Source: Ampullaceana balthica (taxonomy: Eukaryota > Mollusca > Gastropoda > Lymnaeidae). Taken from it: a DNA stretch of 64,000 nt. The stretch covers positions 62,001 to 126,000 of the forward strand of contig CALYLW010000015.1 in the NCBI GenBank assembly GCA_944989445.1. Reading direction: 5' to 3'. A program made the position numbers and the translations under genes. The notes below the pieces were generated by a model that had not been told where the DNA came from, searched no databases, and saw nothing but the letters and a program-made list of their open reading frames with translations. Below, piece after piece: positions 45,966 to 57,100 of the stretch (the stretch's first letter is position 1; every line of letters starts with the position of its first letter).

Positions 45966-46863
45966 TGTTTGTGTATGTTAGTGTATGTTTGTGGTGTATG
46001 GCTAAACTTTTTTTAAAAACGGGTGATGCCAAAGAGTGGTTGCATTGCGGATGCTCGGATGAAGATCTTTGTTTAAGTGAAAGAGTGGCTGTATTGAGGA
46101 TGCTCGGAGGAAGATCTTTGTTTAACAAAATAAACAATATAAAAGCCCAAGTCACTCACGGTCTCCATAACGCTGAGGGACAGAGTACAACACTCCATAG
46201 CAGTTAAAAAAGAAAGGTTTCATTTTGGTTTCGAGATTAAGAGAGCGTGTAGTGTTTCTCGCCGTAAAATATTATATGACGTCAATTACACAAACAATTA
46301 TAAAATACTTTGTGTACATTTCAGGAAGTTTAATATTTCGTATAAGGATAAGTTACTTGGGCTTTAGTAAAAAAGTGGGCGCCTTAGGCGCCCAACAACT
46401 TCTTGTTCTCTTTATATTCAAATATTTTATTAAAATGGGTATCTGGGCTTTCAGTGAACATGTTATTTTAAACAAGGCAGCGTATGGGTGGTTGCGTTGA
46501 ATGTTTAAACGAGGCTGATGAGGGATCTATGGGCGCGTATATTGTATATTTAAAACGAGACTTGATCGTTGTAGAATTCAAATTTCTTCTAAATGTTCAA
46601 TATACAAGAAAAAAATCATTCTGTAATGATTCTGTAATTTTGAGAGTTCAAATTGAATGTTGTGTTCAAATTTACGGAGGGGTGGGTTCTTAATTACTTA
46701 AGTGTGTATGTGTAGTGGTGGGGGCAAGCACATAATAAATATGACAGAGTATGTTTGTGGATGTTAGTGTATGTTTGTGGTGTATGGCTAAAATTTAAAA
46801 AAAAACGGGTGACGCCAAAGAGTGGTTGCATTGAGGATGCTCGGAGGAAGATCTTTGTTTAAG
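45966..46863. repeat. direct repeats of about 115 bp flanking a 650-bp segment
   Basis: GTGTATGTTTGTGGTGTATG, then GGTGA(T/C)GCCAAAGAGTGGTT and GAAGATCTTTGTTTAAGTGA, occurs at 45966-46077 and again at 46747-46865. A third, shorter piece (AAAGAGTGGCTGTATTGAGG through GATCTTTGTTTAA) follows the first copy at 46080-46124. The intervening segment carries the inverted dispersed repeat at 46262-46400. Confidence 0.8.
46262..46400 (-). repeat. dispersed repeat (GGCGCC family), inverted copy
   Basis: The reverse complement of TGTGTACATTTCAGGAAGTT, AAGGATAAGTTACTTGGGCT and AGTGGGCGCCTTAGGCGCCC matches the two plus-orientation copies at 48026-48178 and 48179-48300. Confidence 0.75.
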
Positions 46864-46869
46864 TGAGCT

Positions 46870-48025
46870 TGTCATGTCATTTCTCAGAGGTTTAACTTTC
46901 AAATCATTTTCCCCGCCATTTCAGACTGTAATCTTAAAGCTCTGATCTCAATAAGTTTGTATCATTAAAGTCTTGCGTTCATCTTTTACCGGTCAAAATA
47001 TCATCAGAGATCAACGAAATTAAGATTATATGTTGATGATGTTTCCTTGCTTGAGTCAATGCCACTGGAGTTAGTCCAGGATTCGTTAACGGCTTATTTA
47101 GCGACAAAAACTTTTTACTGGGACACAACTATCCACTTTTCTGGCCCTAAACTACAATTTTAGCCCGTCACCTTCTACTTACACCATACTTGAACTTCAA
47201 AATAACCCATTCCCCAATTTGTATTTTCATTGTCAGTTGCTCAAATTGAACTGCATTAAAAATAGCAGTCAAACCCTTTTTTTTTAAATTCAAAATGTAT
47301 AACAAGTAAAGTTGATCTCATTGGGACTGCACAATGTGAGAGTCCCTGGTCCAGACAGGCAATCAGAACATTTAGAGGGAAAAATTTTTGTTTGAGATTA
47401 AAGATGTTTCACTTGTTCAATCATCTTAGCATTAAACCCAATCATTGTCATTATGATAGAACTGTTTCCTCTTAAATCTTGTATGACGTATGAGCTTCTC
47501 TAGGGGATTTCCATAATTTTTATCAATTTTTATAAAAAAAATTGTGATGTGACATTTAAAAAAAAATCTTTACAATTATCTTCGTCATGTCTGACTGCAG
47601 ACCTAGTTAATACGTCACAGAATCTCAAATAATGGGAAGCTTAAATGGATTTTTAATTTTTTTTTCATTTTTCATTTTTTAATGAGGGTATTAAAATTGA
47701 TTCTTTACAAACATACAGTTTAGAATATTTTAGATACAAGAATTAAAAGCTAGTCTTACAAAACATTTCGCAGGGTTAAAGATGTGTATTTTTATATATA
47801 TTTTAACGCGTCACAGAATGATTAGTTCTTTACGTATATATCGGCATATACGGTAGAATATTTGGTTGTTACGTATATATCTTTATAGAATAATTTGTTA
47901 CGTATACTAGTTTATCTCAAAAGAATAATTTTGTTGTTATGTATACATCTCCATACAATAATTTGTTTGTTAAGTATATTTCTCAATAGAATAATTTGAT
48001 TGCTACGTAAATATCTCTATACTAG
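46870..48025. other. intergenic with a degenerate 30-bp repeat, no gene
   Basis: From about 47820 onward there are five imperfect copies of a unit containing GTTACGTATATATCTCTATA and GAATAATT. They continue after the insertion at 48026-48618. The rest is unremarkable. Confidence 0.55.
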
Positions 48026-48300
48026 GTTGTGCTGCGGCGACTTGGCGCCTGCGGCGCCCACTTTTTTTAGGACGCCTACGGCGCCCACCTTTTTCAAAAG
48101 CCCAACTAACTTGTCCTTGTATGATAAATACGTAATATTAAACTTCCTTAAATGTACACAAAGTATGTTATAATAGGGGTTGTAGGGTGCCTATGGTGCC
48201 CACTTTTTGGGGGTCAAAAGCCCAAGTAACTTATCATTGTATGATAAATCCGAAATATTTCTGAAATGTACACAAAGTATTTATATGATATTTTTTTACA
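48026..48300 (+). repeat. dispersed repeat (GGCGCC family), two tandem copies
   Basis: Two copies in the same orientation share GGCGCCCACTTTTT or GGTGCCCACTTTTT, CAAAAGCCCAA(C/G)TAACTT, TTGTATGATAAAT and AAATGTACACAAAGTAT. A third copy is inverted at 46262-46400. No coding relic is visible. Confidence 0.75.
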
Positions 48301-48551
48301 GTGCTAATCACAACACGATTTTTAAAACTAATTTTAGAAAGCTGCGCACCAAATTGCTACACCAAAAAAATAACTCTTTGAGTCAGTCAGCACTGTTTAT
48401 AACACAAATGCTGACGTCAAAGGTTCGTGCGTTGTTTGGTTAATGTTAATCTGAAAACCAAAATGATTATGATTTTTAAGTCTATATTTTCAATTTAAAA
48501 AAAAATCAAAGTGATGTCCCTTGGCGTTAGGCCAAAGTCATACATAATTGA

Positions 48552-48557
<6 letters not shown>

Positions 48558-48611
<54 letters not shown>

Positions 48612-48617
48612 TATATG
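48558..48617. repeat. (AT)n microsatellite
   Basis: About 28 AT dinucleotides with one AA interruption near 48604. It lies between the GGCGCC-family repeats and the resumed TACGTAAATATCTCTATAG repeat. Confidence 0.97.
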
Positions 48618-48902
48618 ATAATTGTTACGTAAATATCTCTATAGAATAATTAGTTTGTTACGTATATAACTCTATAGCTCTATAGAATAAATTTTACATT
48701 TATATGCCTAGTTTGGGTTTCGTTTCACAAAATTGTTAGTATATGTGTATAAATAATGACTATGTCTCTCACAAAAATCACTAGAGTAATAGGTCTGCTT
48801 GTCCCGGAACACCTGGTATCAATAGAAGCCAGAAGCAGGACCAGTTTCATTTTGAAGATTGGCATCAGAAACACACACAATTGCTAATATATGTGTATAA
48901 AT

Positions 48903-49342
48903 TAGGGCTGGTACTCATTAAAAAAAATGTGTTCAATTAATCTTGAAACAAATTAATCGATTAATCTCGATTAATTATGTTTTTATAACGCATATATAGA
49001 TCCCTTTCAGTTGCAATTCATTATTTCGCGAAATCGGTTAAGTCGCAGTAATTTCTTGGCTCCCAAATTTTGTGACGTAATACAGCAAATTCGTTGTGCT
49101 GTGCAGGAAATAATGAAAAAAAAACGTTTTGTTTACGCATGCACGTCTAAATAAATAAATAATAATAATAATGGGATAAGTATGTAAGTTACAAAAAATA
49201 TAAATTAATAATAAATTGTAAAAAAAATATTCGAATTATTTTCTTAAATGTTAATCGAATTTTAATCGATCAAACTAATTTTGATCGACTATTTTTAAAA
49301 AACGATTAATTGATTAATTAATCGTTAATTTCCTCAGCCCTA
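48903..49342. mobile_element. 440-bp hAT-type MITE with perfect 8-bp target duplication
   Basis: The ends are TAGGGCTG and CAGCCCTA. The 8-mer GTATAAAT flanks both sides (48895-48902 and 49343-49350). The interior is dominated by AATTAATCGATTAATCTCGA and GAT TAATTGATTAATTAATCG stretches and has no transposase. Removing the element restores TGTGTATAAATAATGACTAT, which is also found uninterrupted at 48742-48765, confirming the insertion site. Confidence 0.93.
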
Positions 49343-49444
49343 GTATAAATAATGACTATGTCGGCCTATCACAAAATGACACGTTTTAAAGTGGCCAACT
49401 AAGTAATGCTATTTAGCTTTTGTTTACCGTTCTCTCACCACAAC

Positions 49445-49975
49445 CACTGGAGTCATAAGTCTGATGGTGTTGGAACATCTACTAGTCATAAGTCTGCTTG
49501 TCTCGGAACATCTACTAGTCATAAGTCTGCTTGTCTCGGAAATCTACTAGTCATAAGTCTGCTTGTCTCGTATCATTTACTAGTCATAAGTCTGCTTGTC
49601 TCGTATCATCTACTAGTCATAAATCTGCTTGTCTCGGAACATCTACTAGTCATAAGTCTGCTTGTCTCGGAACATCTAATAGTCATAAGTCTGCTTGTCT
49701 CGGAAATCTACTAGTCATAAGTCTGCTTGTCTCGGAACATCTACTAGTTATAAGTCTGCTTGTCTCGGAACATCTACTAGTCATAAGTCTGCTTGTCTCG
49801 GAACACCTACTAGTCATAAGTCTGCTTGTCTCGGAACATCTACTAGTCATAAGTCTGCTTGTCTCGGAACATCTACTAGTCATAAGTCTGCTTGTCTCGG
49901 AACATCTACTAGTCATAAGTCTGCTTGTCTCGGAACATCTACTAGTCATAAGTCTGCTTGTCTCGGAAATCTAAC
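49445..49975. repeat. 33-bp minisatellite, about 16 copies
   Basis: A unit of AGTCATAAGTCTGCTTGTCT plus CGGAACATCTACT. A few units lack the ACAT segment (CGGAAATCTACTAG). Several apparent open frames on both strands result from the 33-bp period. Sequence before and after it is homologous to 48725-48890, which contains only one relative of the unit. Confidence 0.96.
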
Positions 49976-50044
49976 ACGAGACTAGAAGCATGCCCAGTTT
50001 CACACCGACTGTCGGCATCCGAACCACACAAAACTGCATGTCTT

Positions 50045-51419
50045 ATCATTGTTTAACCTAAGCATGTGTGATGTCACCCATTATTCCATCATAAGACAGC
50101 AATCTATAACAACCTGAACAGCAACAGCACAGCCCAAAGATCAGGGCGGTAACTCTTGTGCATCTCTGTTACATTAGTGAGTAGTTAATGGGAGACAAAC
50201 CACGACTTCCAGCCTAACACTCTTTAACAGAATCTGTAAAACTATTAAGTAGGTTAATGATATGTGCCGTGTATGTAACATTTCTTGCTATTACATCTTC
50301 TACTGCATATGATTACTGAAACAATAGTTTGTAGAATTGTGCGTATGCGCCATTGATAGCCAAATGATATAAATTTATAAGGTACAAAATTTGTAACATT
50401 TTTGTGTTAATTGTGTTGTTGCGTCATGCCCTGTGTGAAACTTAAATTGGTTGTTATAAGAAAAAAAAGCACCACCCAGCCTAATCAACCTATTTAAAAT
50501 ACATCAAAACACACCAAACTCGCCTTCTATAACCACTTGTAATAATCTCGCCCTGATTGCCGTTAATAAACTCATTTCCTTTAACCCTTTCATCCCAGGT
50601 TTTGTTAAGACTTGATTTAATCTTTTCACTCTGCTCAAATATAGTAAAATACAATTTAATGTGAGCGTGGGGCAAAGGATTTACATCCTGGCTAAGTCGT
50701 TTCCCTTTATGTTCTCGTTCTTTGTGTGTCTACTTTGAACATTGAAAACCAATCGCCTTTCCTTGAAGTTTCCAAGTTCCTCACTGTGTACAAGTGCGTA
50801 GAGACAACTCAGACCACGCTAATTGGTTCTGAGAGTATCTTTAAAGTTTCCTACTCTCTACACAATGTAAATATTCATTGCTTTCTTTTTCTCCACGCAT
50901 ATTAGCCATACCATTTTATTAAAATAATTTTTATACGTTTATTAACCCTCATCTATACATATGTATTTATTTTTTTTGGCGTAAGGTCAATGTTCCCTAT
51001 AAGCTTCGCGGCCGCCCAGATATCTGACAGACACCGCACAGCAATTTAGAATTAGCGCATATAACATTTTGTAAGCTATTGCAAAAATTGATGTTGTGCA
51101 ACTATGTACACGAGTTTTTTTTAATACTTTGCACACGGAGGGAACATTGCATACGGCCCATGCAAACGTCCATCTTAGTTAAAAACGTAATGTAACTTGT
51201 GCAAGGTTTATTTTAATGTCATATTACATTTAATGGCACATTAAAAAAATTATGAGTTCCTGTAACAGATCAAATTAAAAATAAAAAGAAATTGGCTATA
51301 AATGTATAACTAGTTATTATTAGAAATTGAAAGTAAATATACTAAATAGGTTTTTTAAAGCATTAGATACATTTACCTATCTCAATTGAAAATTCTTACT
51401 TTTTAAATTCTTTTTACGG
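50045..51419. other. intergenic, nothing recognised
   Basis: About 1.4 kb without repeats or elements that I can see. Open frames are short and without known domains. Confidence 0.5.
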
Positions 51420-51550
51420 TTTATTTCTTTATAGAACCATAGTTTGATGGATAGTCAAGCCCCCCCTCCCCCCTCCCCCACAACACACACATTGTAGCAC
51501 TGCCTTGCCTTCCTTCCACTCGGCAACACCATTTGATGTTATTCAACGCA

Positions 51551-51688
51551 TATTGCCAGGCAATGCTGTCTGAACCTTGTGTTATATTGCCAGGCAGTGC
51601 TGTCTGAACCTTGTGTTTTATTGCCAGGCAGTGCTGTCTGAACCTTGTGTTATATTGCCAGGCAATGCTGTTTGAACCTTGTGTTATA
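51551..51688. repeat. 34-bp minisatellite overlapping the end of the receptor gene, 4 copies
   Basis: A unit of TATTGCCAGGCAATGCTGTC plus TGAACCTTGTGTTA. The copy nearest the gene (51655-51688) encodes the last residues (RFKQHCLAI) of the class A receptor, and the stop codon TAA at 51650-51652 is at the unit junction. The other three copies are downstream of the stop. Confidence 0.93.
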
Positions 51689-52783
51689 TCGCCAATGAAT
51701 CCAAAAGTTTGCCGTGGCATTTACCGACTGACAGAGTTCTCTGACAATCTGGGTGATCGTGTAACCGACATGATGGTGCTGACCGACGTAAAAGCCTGGC
51801 ATGTAAATCTCCAGAAGATTGGCAATCACCTTCGGCAAGTTGCACACACAAAATACGGCAGCTATGATTGAAATCTGTCTGACGATCTTCAGCTCTTTGC
51901 CCCGCAGTGTTGATGCTGAGTTTTGTCTTGTTGCCTTAGACCTGAAGTGTTTTGATACCTCCCTGGTATCTCCTGTGGAAATCCTAGAACTCTCCACGTT
52001 CGCTTCTGAAACGTTATGTGTTGTAGTGTATAAGAGTCGAAATCTCGAAGCTTCTCGGAGACAGCTTACCATAACAAAAGCACACACACTGACACAGATC
52101 TGAGAGGCAAGTGGTAGAATTGCATCACGGAGTCCATATATAATTTCTTTGACCACTTGTCGTTTAGGTGAGACCCAGAGCAGAGGTCTAACCGTTCCAA
52201 TTCTAGGGTCAAACTGGGGTAGAATTCCTATAAAGGCCAACAATAGTGTCATAGACGCGATGCAGATAACTGAAAAGATGGATAGGATCATGGATGTAGT
52301 TTGCCACGATAGAAATCTTCGGAATCTCAGAGGCGAGGCCACGATCAAACAACGTGTAACGGTGACAAACGTGGTTATGAGAATGGTATTTGCATAGGCG
52401 GCGCTTCCCGTGTTGTCGACAATCGCGCGGAAGGCTCCGAGATCAACGGGGAACCAAATACGGTAGTCAGTGGTCATCTCGACTGCACTGCAGATCATGG
52501 ATGCGGCGCTGAATGCCTCGGACACCAAGAAGCAGAGGTCAGATGCGGCCAGCCACGCTAAGGTCAAGTTGGGGGTTTCAAGGATCCCCATTCGATGGAA
52601 GGTCCTGATCGTCAGGGTGTTGCCGAGAGAGCCGAAGACCGCTACGAGTATAAGAGCAGAGAAGACAACTTTTGTCAGCCAAAATTCAAATGCAGAGTAA
52701 TCTGCCCTCTTTTGTGCTGAGTTCGCTGAGATGGTGAGATTGTTTAAGGAGCTGACAGACAGAGATGAAGCAGGCGAATTCAT
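51650..52783 (-). CDS. intronless orphan class A G protein-coupled receptor, gastropod chemosensory-receptor-like
   Basis: 377 residues. The start is the ATG at 52783 (GATCATGAAT, purine at -3); the longer open frame upstream begins only with GTG. Seven helices lie at about residues 38-60, 72-94, 118-148, 163-187, 219-242, 298-326 and 341-365. TM1 has the class A Gly-Asn (GSLGN). TM2 has LAASD with its conserved Asp. At the TM3 end TRC replaces DRY, keeping only the Arg. TM6 has FCVCNLP, and TM7 has NATANFW in place of NPxxY. N15-L-T is a glycosylation site in the short N terminus. In known families, single-exon, rhodopsin-like receptors with altered DRY and NPxxY are frequent among gastropod chemoreceptors, so an external or peptide ligand is possible. 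This assignment is from resemblance. The C terminus is unusually short and made of minisatellite sequence. Confidence 0.85.
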   Translation of the reverse strand: MNSPASSLSVSSLNNLTISANSAQKRADYSAFEFWLTKVVFSALILVAVFGSLGNTLTIRTFHRMGILETPNLTLAWLAASDLCFLVSEAFSAASMICSAVEMTTDYRIWFPVDLGAFRAIVDNTGSAAYANTILITTFVTVTRCLIVASPLRFRRFLSWQTTSMILSIFSVICIASMTLLLAFIGILPQFDPRIGTVRPLLWVSPKRQVVKEIIYGLRDAILPLASQICVSVCAFVMVSCLREASRFRLLYTTTHNVSEANVESSRISTGDTREVSKHFRSKATRQNSASTLRGKELKIVRQISIIAAVFCVCNLPKVIANLLEIYMPGFYVGQHHHVGYTITQIVRELCQSVNATANFWIHWRYNTRFKQHCLAI

Positions 52784-52908
52784 GATCCAAAACAAAAATT
52801 TGACGAAAATGCGTGAACTTTCCACCTACTTTAGTGTTTTGAGGTAACGTGAATTCAAAATTCTAGTTACCCTAAGTAAAGATCCCGAGGTAAGTTAATA
52901 TAATCTGG

Positions 52909-53068
52909 AAATGTTATCTTGCACACTTATTGAAGGTGGTTTATAACAAATGTTATCTTGCACACTTATTGAAGGTGGTTTATAACAAATGTTATCTTGC
53001 ACACTTTTTTAAGGTGGTTTATAACAAATGTTATCTTGCACACTTATTGAAGGTGGTTTAAAACAAAT
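52909..53068. repeat. 39-bp minisatellite in the putative promoter of the receptor gene, 4 copies
   Basis: A unit of AAATGTTATCTTGCACACTT plus ATTGAAGGTGGTTTATAAC, nearly identical except for TTTTTTAAGG in the third copy. It lies about 130 to 290 bp upstream of the start codon, so copy number could affect transcription. Confidence 0.95.
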
Positions 53069-54023
53069 GCATACATGAATACAATCAGTTAATTACCTTT
53101 TTATAATTTTATTTTACGCTAAATAGTTACGAAATATCCATATCAAGGTTTCATCTACAAATAATTGTACGATATTCATTTATCTATGTCCAATTAAAGC
53201 ATCGCCCATAATCTGCCTGTTAATGTTAAGACCATTTATTTGCACATTTATTTATTTACTTACAATATAAAACATGACAACTAAATTTGTTTGAACAAAC
53301 TACTCTGTCGTAAGAAAGTGTGATGAAGATTATTTTTAGGGGCGTAAAATTTTCATTTACAGTTTCAATACAATTTTAGGATATACTCCTTTTAATAAGG
53401 TGTAACCCCTTAAATTAATTGTATGCTCTCTGTAAATGTTGCTTGTTGCTTGCAATGTGTGACCAGTAGCTAACCAAACATGACATGTGTCGGCGGGGCT
53501 ACAGTGAACCTTTTGTGCAATTATAGAATGGTTTACATCCACGAGAGGGGTTTACACTGTCAATAAACCATGTGTCGTCATCATTTGAATTGTTCAAAGA
53601 CTCAATTGCTAAACAAATCTGGTTTGTTTTTATTGACAGGAAAGTTTTTATCAAAGTACACACACGCATTGCTTTATCATTAATTTATTATCTGACATGT
53701 TTGCACCTGTCTTATTCTGTTGTTTTAATAATGGAGGTCGATAGTTTTAGAAAGAATTATAAAACTGCATTTCGATGTGCCAATAATATACTGACACTGG
53801 AGACGGACAACAAAAAAAGATCTTTAAACATTTTCTCAATTGTTTTGTAATTTCCTAGCAATTTTAATTCTTGTGTGCACGGACTGCACTTGTGAAGACG
53901 TGATTGGTAAACTCCGGAACAGGGAGCAAATATTTTGAGACAACACTTGGAGAATTTTAAGGCCAAGTTTTTTTAATTCATGAGTAATTTAAAGTGAACT
54001 ACAAACGTTTCCATTTCAATGGA
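53069..54023. other. intergenic, nothing recognised
   Basis: AT-rich DNA upstream of the receptor gene. Open frames at 53357-53542, 53572-53850 and 53757-53966 overlap each other on opposite strands and have no domain. Confidence 0.5.
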
Positions 54024-54123
54024 NNNNNNNNNNNNNNNNNNNNNNNNNNNNNNNNNNNNNNNNNNNNNNNNNNNNNNNNNNNNNNNNNNNNNNNNNNNNN
54101 NNNNNNNNNNNNNNNNNNNNNNN
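54024..54123. other. assembly gap of exactly 100 N
   Basis: A conventional unknown-length gap at the left border of the 48-bp satellite. The true left boundary of the satellite and any sequence between are therefore unknown. Confidence 0.99.
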
Positions 54124-57100
54124 AAAACATGAACAATAGTTATATCGAGTGGAGGAAGATGAAGATTGTGTAAACCATGAACAATAGTTATATCGAGTGG
54201 AGGAAGATGAAGATTGTGTAAAACCATGAACAATAGTTATATCGAGTGGAGGAAGATGAAGATTGTGTAAAACATGAACAATAGTTATATCGAGTGGAGG
54301 AAGATGAAGATTGTGTAAAACATGAACAATAGTTATATCGAGTGGAGGAAGATGAAGATTGTGTAAAACCATGAACAATAGTTATATCGAGTGGAGGAAG
54401 ATGAAGATTGTGTAAAACATGAACAATAGTTATATCGAGTGGAGGAAGATGAAGATTGTGTAAAACATGAACAATAGTTATATCGAGTGGAGGAAGATGA
54501 AGATTGTGTAAAACATGAACAATAGTTATATCGAGTGGAGGAAGATGAAGATTGTGTAAAACCATGAACAATAGTTATATCGAGTGGAGGAAGATGAAGA
54601 TTGTGTAAAACATGAACAATAGTTATATCGAGTGGAGGAAGATGAAGATTGTGTAAAACATGAACAATAGTTATATCGAGTGGAGGAAGATGAAGATTGT
54701 GTAAAACATGAACAATAGTTATATCGAGTGGAGGAAGATGAAGATTGTGTAAAACCATGAACAATAGTTATATCGAGTGGAGGAAGATGAAGATTGTGTA
54801 AAACATGAACAATAGTTATATCGAGTGGAGGAAGATGAAGATTGTGTAAAACATGAACAATAGTTATATCGAGTGGAGGAAGATGAAGATTGTGTAAAAC
54901 ATGAACAATAGTTATATCGAGTGGAGGAAGATGAAGATTGTGTAAAACATGAACAATAGTTATATCGAGTGGAGGAAGATGAAGATTGTGTAAAACATGA
55001 ACAATAGTTATATCGAGTGGAGGAAGATGAAGATTGTGTAAAACATGAACAATAGTTATATCGAGTGGAGGAAGATGAAGATTGTGTAAAACATGAACAA
55101 TAGTTATATCGAGTGGAGGAAGATGAAGATTGTGTAAAACATGAACAATAGTTATATCGAGTGGAGGAAGATGAAGATTGTGTAAAACATGAACAATAGT
55201 TATATCGAGTGGAGGAAGATGAAGATTGTGTAAAACATGAACAATAGTTATATCGAGTGGAGGAAGATGAAGATTGTGTAAAACATGAACAATAGTTATA
55301 TCGAGTGGAGGAAGATGAAGATTGTGTAAAACATGAACAATAGTTATATCGAGTGGAGGAAGATGAAGATTGTGTAAAACATGAACAATAGTTATATCGA
55401 GTGGAGGAAGATGAAGATTGTGTAAAACATGAACAATAGTTATATCGAGTGGAGGAAGATGAAGATTGTGTAAAACATGAACAATAGTTATATCGAGTGG
55501 AGGAAGATGAAGATTGTGTAAAACATGAACAATAGTTATATCGAGTGGAGGAAGATGAAGATTGTGTAAAACATGAACAATAGTTATATCGAGTGGAGGA
55601 AGATGAAGATTGTGTAAAACATGAACAATAGTTATATCGAGTGGAGGAAGATGAAGATTGTGTAAAACATGAACAATAGTTATATCGAGTGGAGGAAGAT
55701 GAAGATTGTGTAAAACATGAACAATAGTTATATCGAGTGGAGGAAGATGAAGATTGTGTAAAACATGAACAATAGTTATATCGAGTGGAGGAAGATGAAG
55801 ATTGTGTAAAACATGAACAATAGTTATATCGAGTGGAGGAAGATGAAGATTGTGTAAAACATGAACAATAGTTATATCGAGTGGAGGAAGATGAAGATTG
55901 TGTAAAACATGAACAATAGTTATATCGAGTGGAGGAAGATGAAGATTGTGTAAAACATGAACAATAGTTATATCGAGTGGAGGAAGATGAAGATTGTGTA
56001 AAACATGAACAATAGTTATATCGAGTGGAGGAAGATGAAGATTGTGTAAAACATGAACAATAGTTATATCGAGTGGAGGAAGATGAAGATTGTGTAAAAC
56101 ATGAACAATAGTTATATCGAGTGGAGGAAGATGAAGATTGTGTAAAACATGAACAATAGTTATATCGAGTGGAGGAAGATGAAGATTGTGTAAAACATGA
56201 ACAATAGTTATATCGAGTGGAGGAAGATGAAGATTGTGTAAAACATGAACAATAGTTATATCGAGTGGAGGAAGATGAAGATTGTGTAAAACATGAACAA
56301 TAGTTATATCGAGTGGAGGAAGATGAAGATTGTGTAAAACATGAACAATAGTTATATCGAGTGGAGGAAGATGAAGATTGTGTAAAACATGAACAATAGT
56401 TATATCGAGTGGAGGAAGATGAAGATTGTGTAAAACATGAACAATAGTTATATCGAGTGGAGGAAGATGAAGATTGTGTAAAACATGAACAATAGTTATA
56501 TCGAGTGGAGGAAGATGAAGATTGTGTAAAACATGAACAATAGTTATATCGAGTGGAGGAGATGAAGATTGTGTAAAACATGAACAATAGTTATATCGAG
56601 TGGAGGAAGATGAAGATTGTGTAAAACCATGAACAATAGTTATATCGAGTGGAGGAAGATGAAGATTGTGTAAAACATGAACAATAGTTATATCGAGTGG
56701 AGGAAGATGAAGATTGTGTAAAACATGAACAATAGTTATATCGAGTGGAGGAAGATGAAGATTGTGTAAAACATGAACAATAGTTATATCGAGTGGAGGA
56801 AGATGAAGATTGTGTAAAACATGAACAATAGTTATATCGAGTGGAGGAAGATGAAGATTGTGTAAAACATGAACAATAGTTATATCGAGTGGAGGAAGAT
56901 GAAGATTGTGTAAAACATGAACAATAGTTATATCGAGTGGAGGAAGATGAAGATTGTGTAAAACATGAACAATAGTTATATCGAGTGGAGGAAGATGAAG
57001 ATTGTGTAAAACATGAACAATAGTTATATCGAGTGGAGGAAGATGAAGATTGTGTAAAACATGAACAATAGTTATATCGAGTGGAGGAAGATGAAGATTG

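Noticed and set aside
49406..49985. Four open frames on both strands repeating TSHKSACLG or ISLLVSEHLLV
   Set aside because: The 33-bp minisatellite has no stops in several frames. There is no start, splice or homology support.
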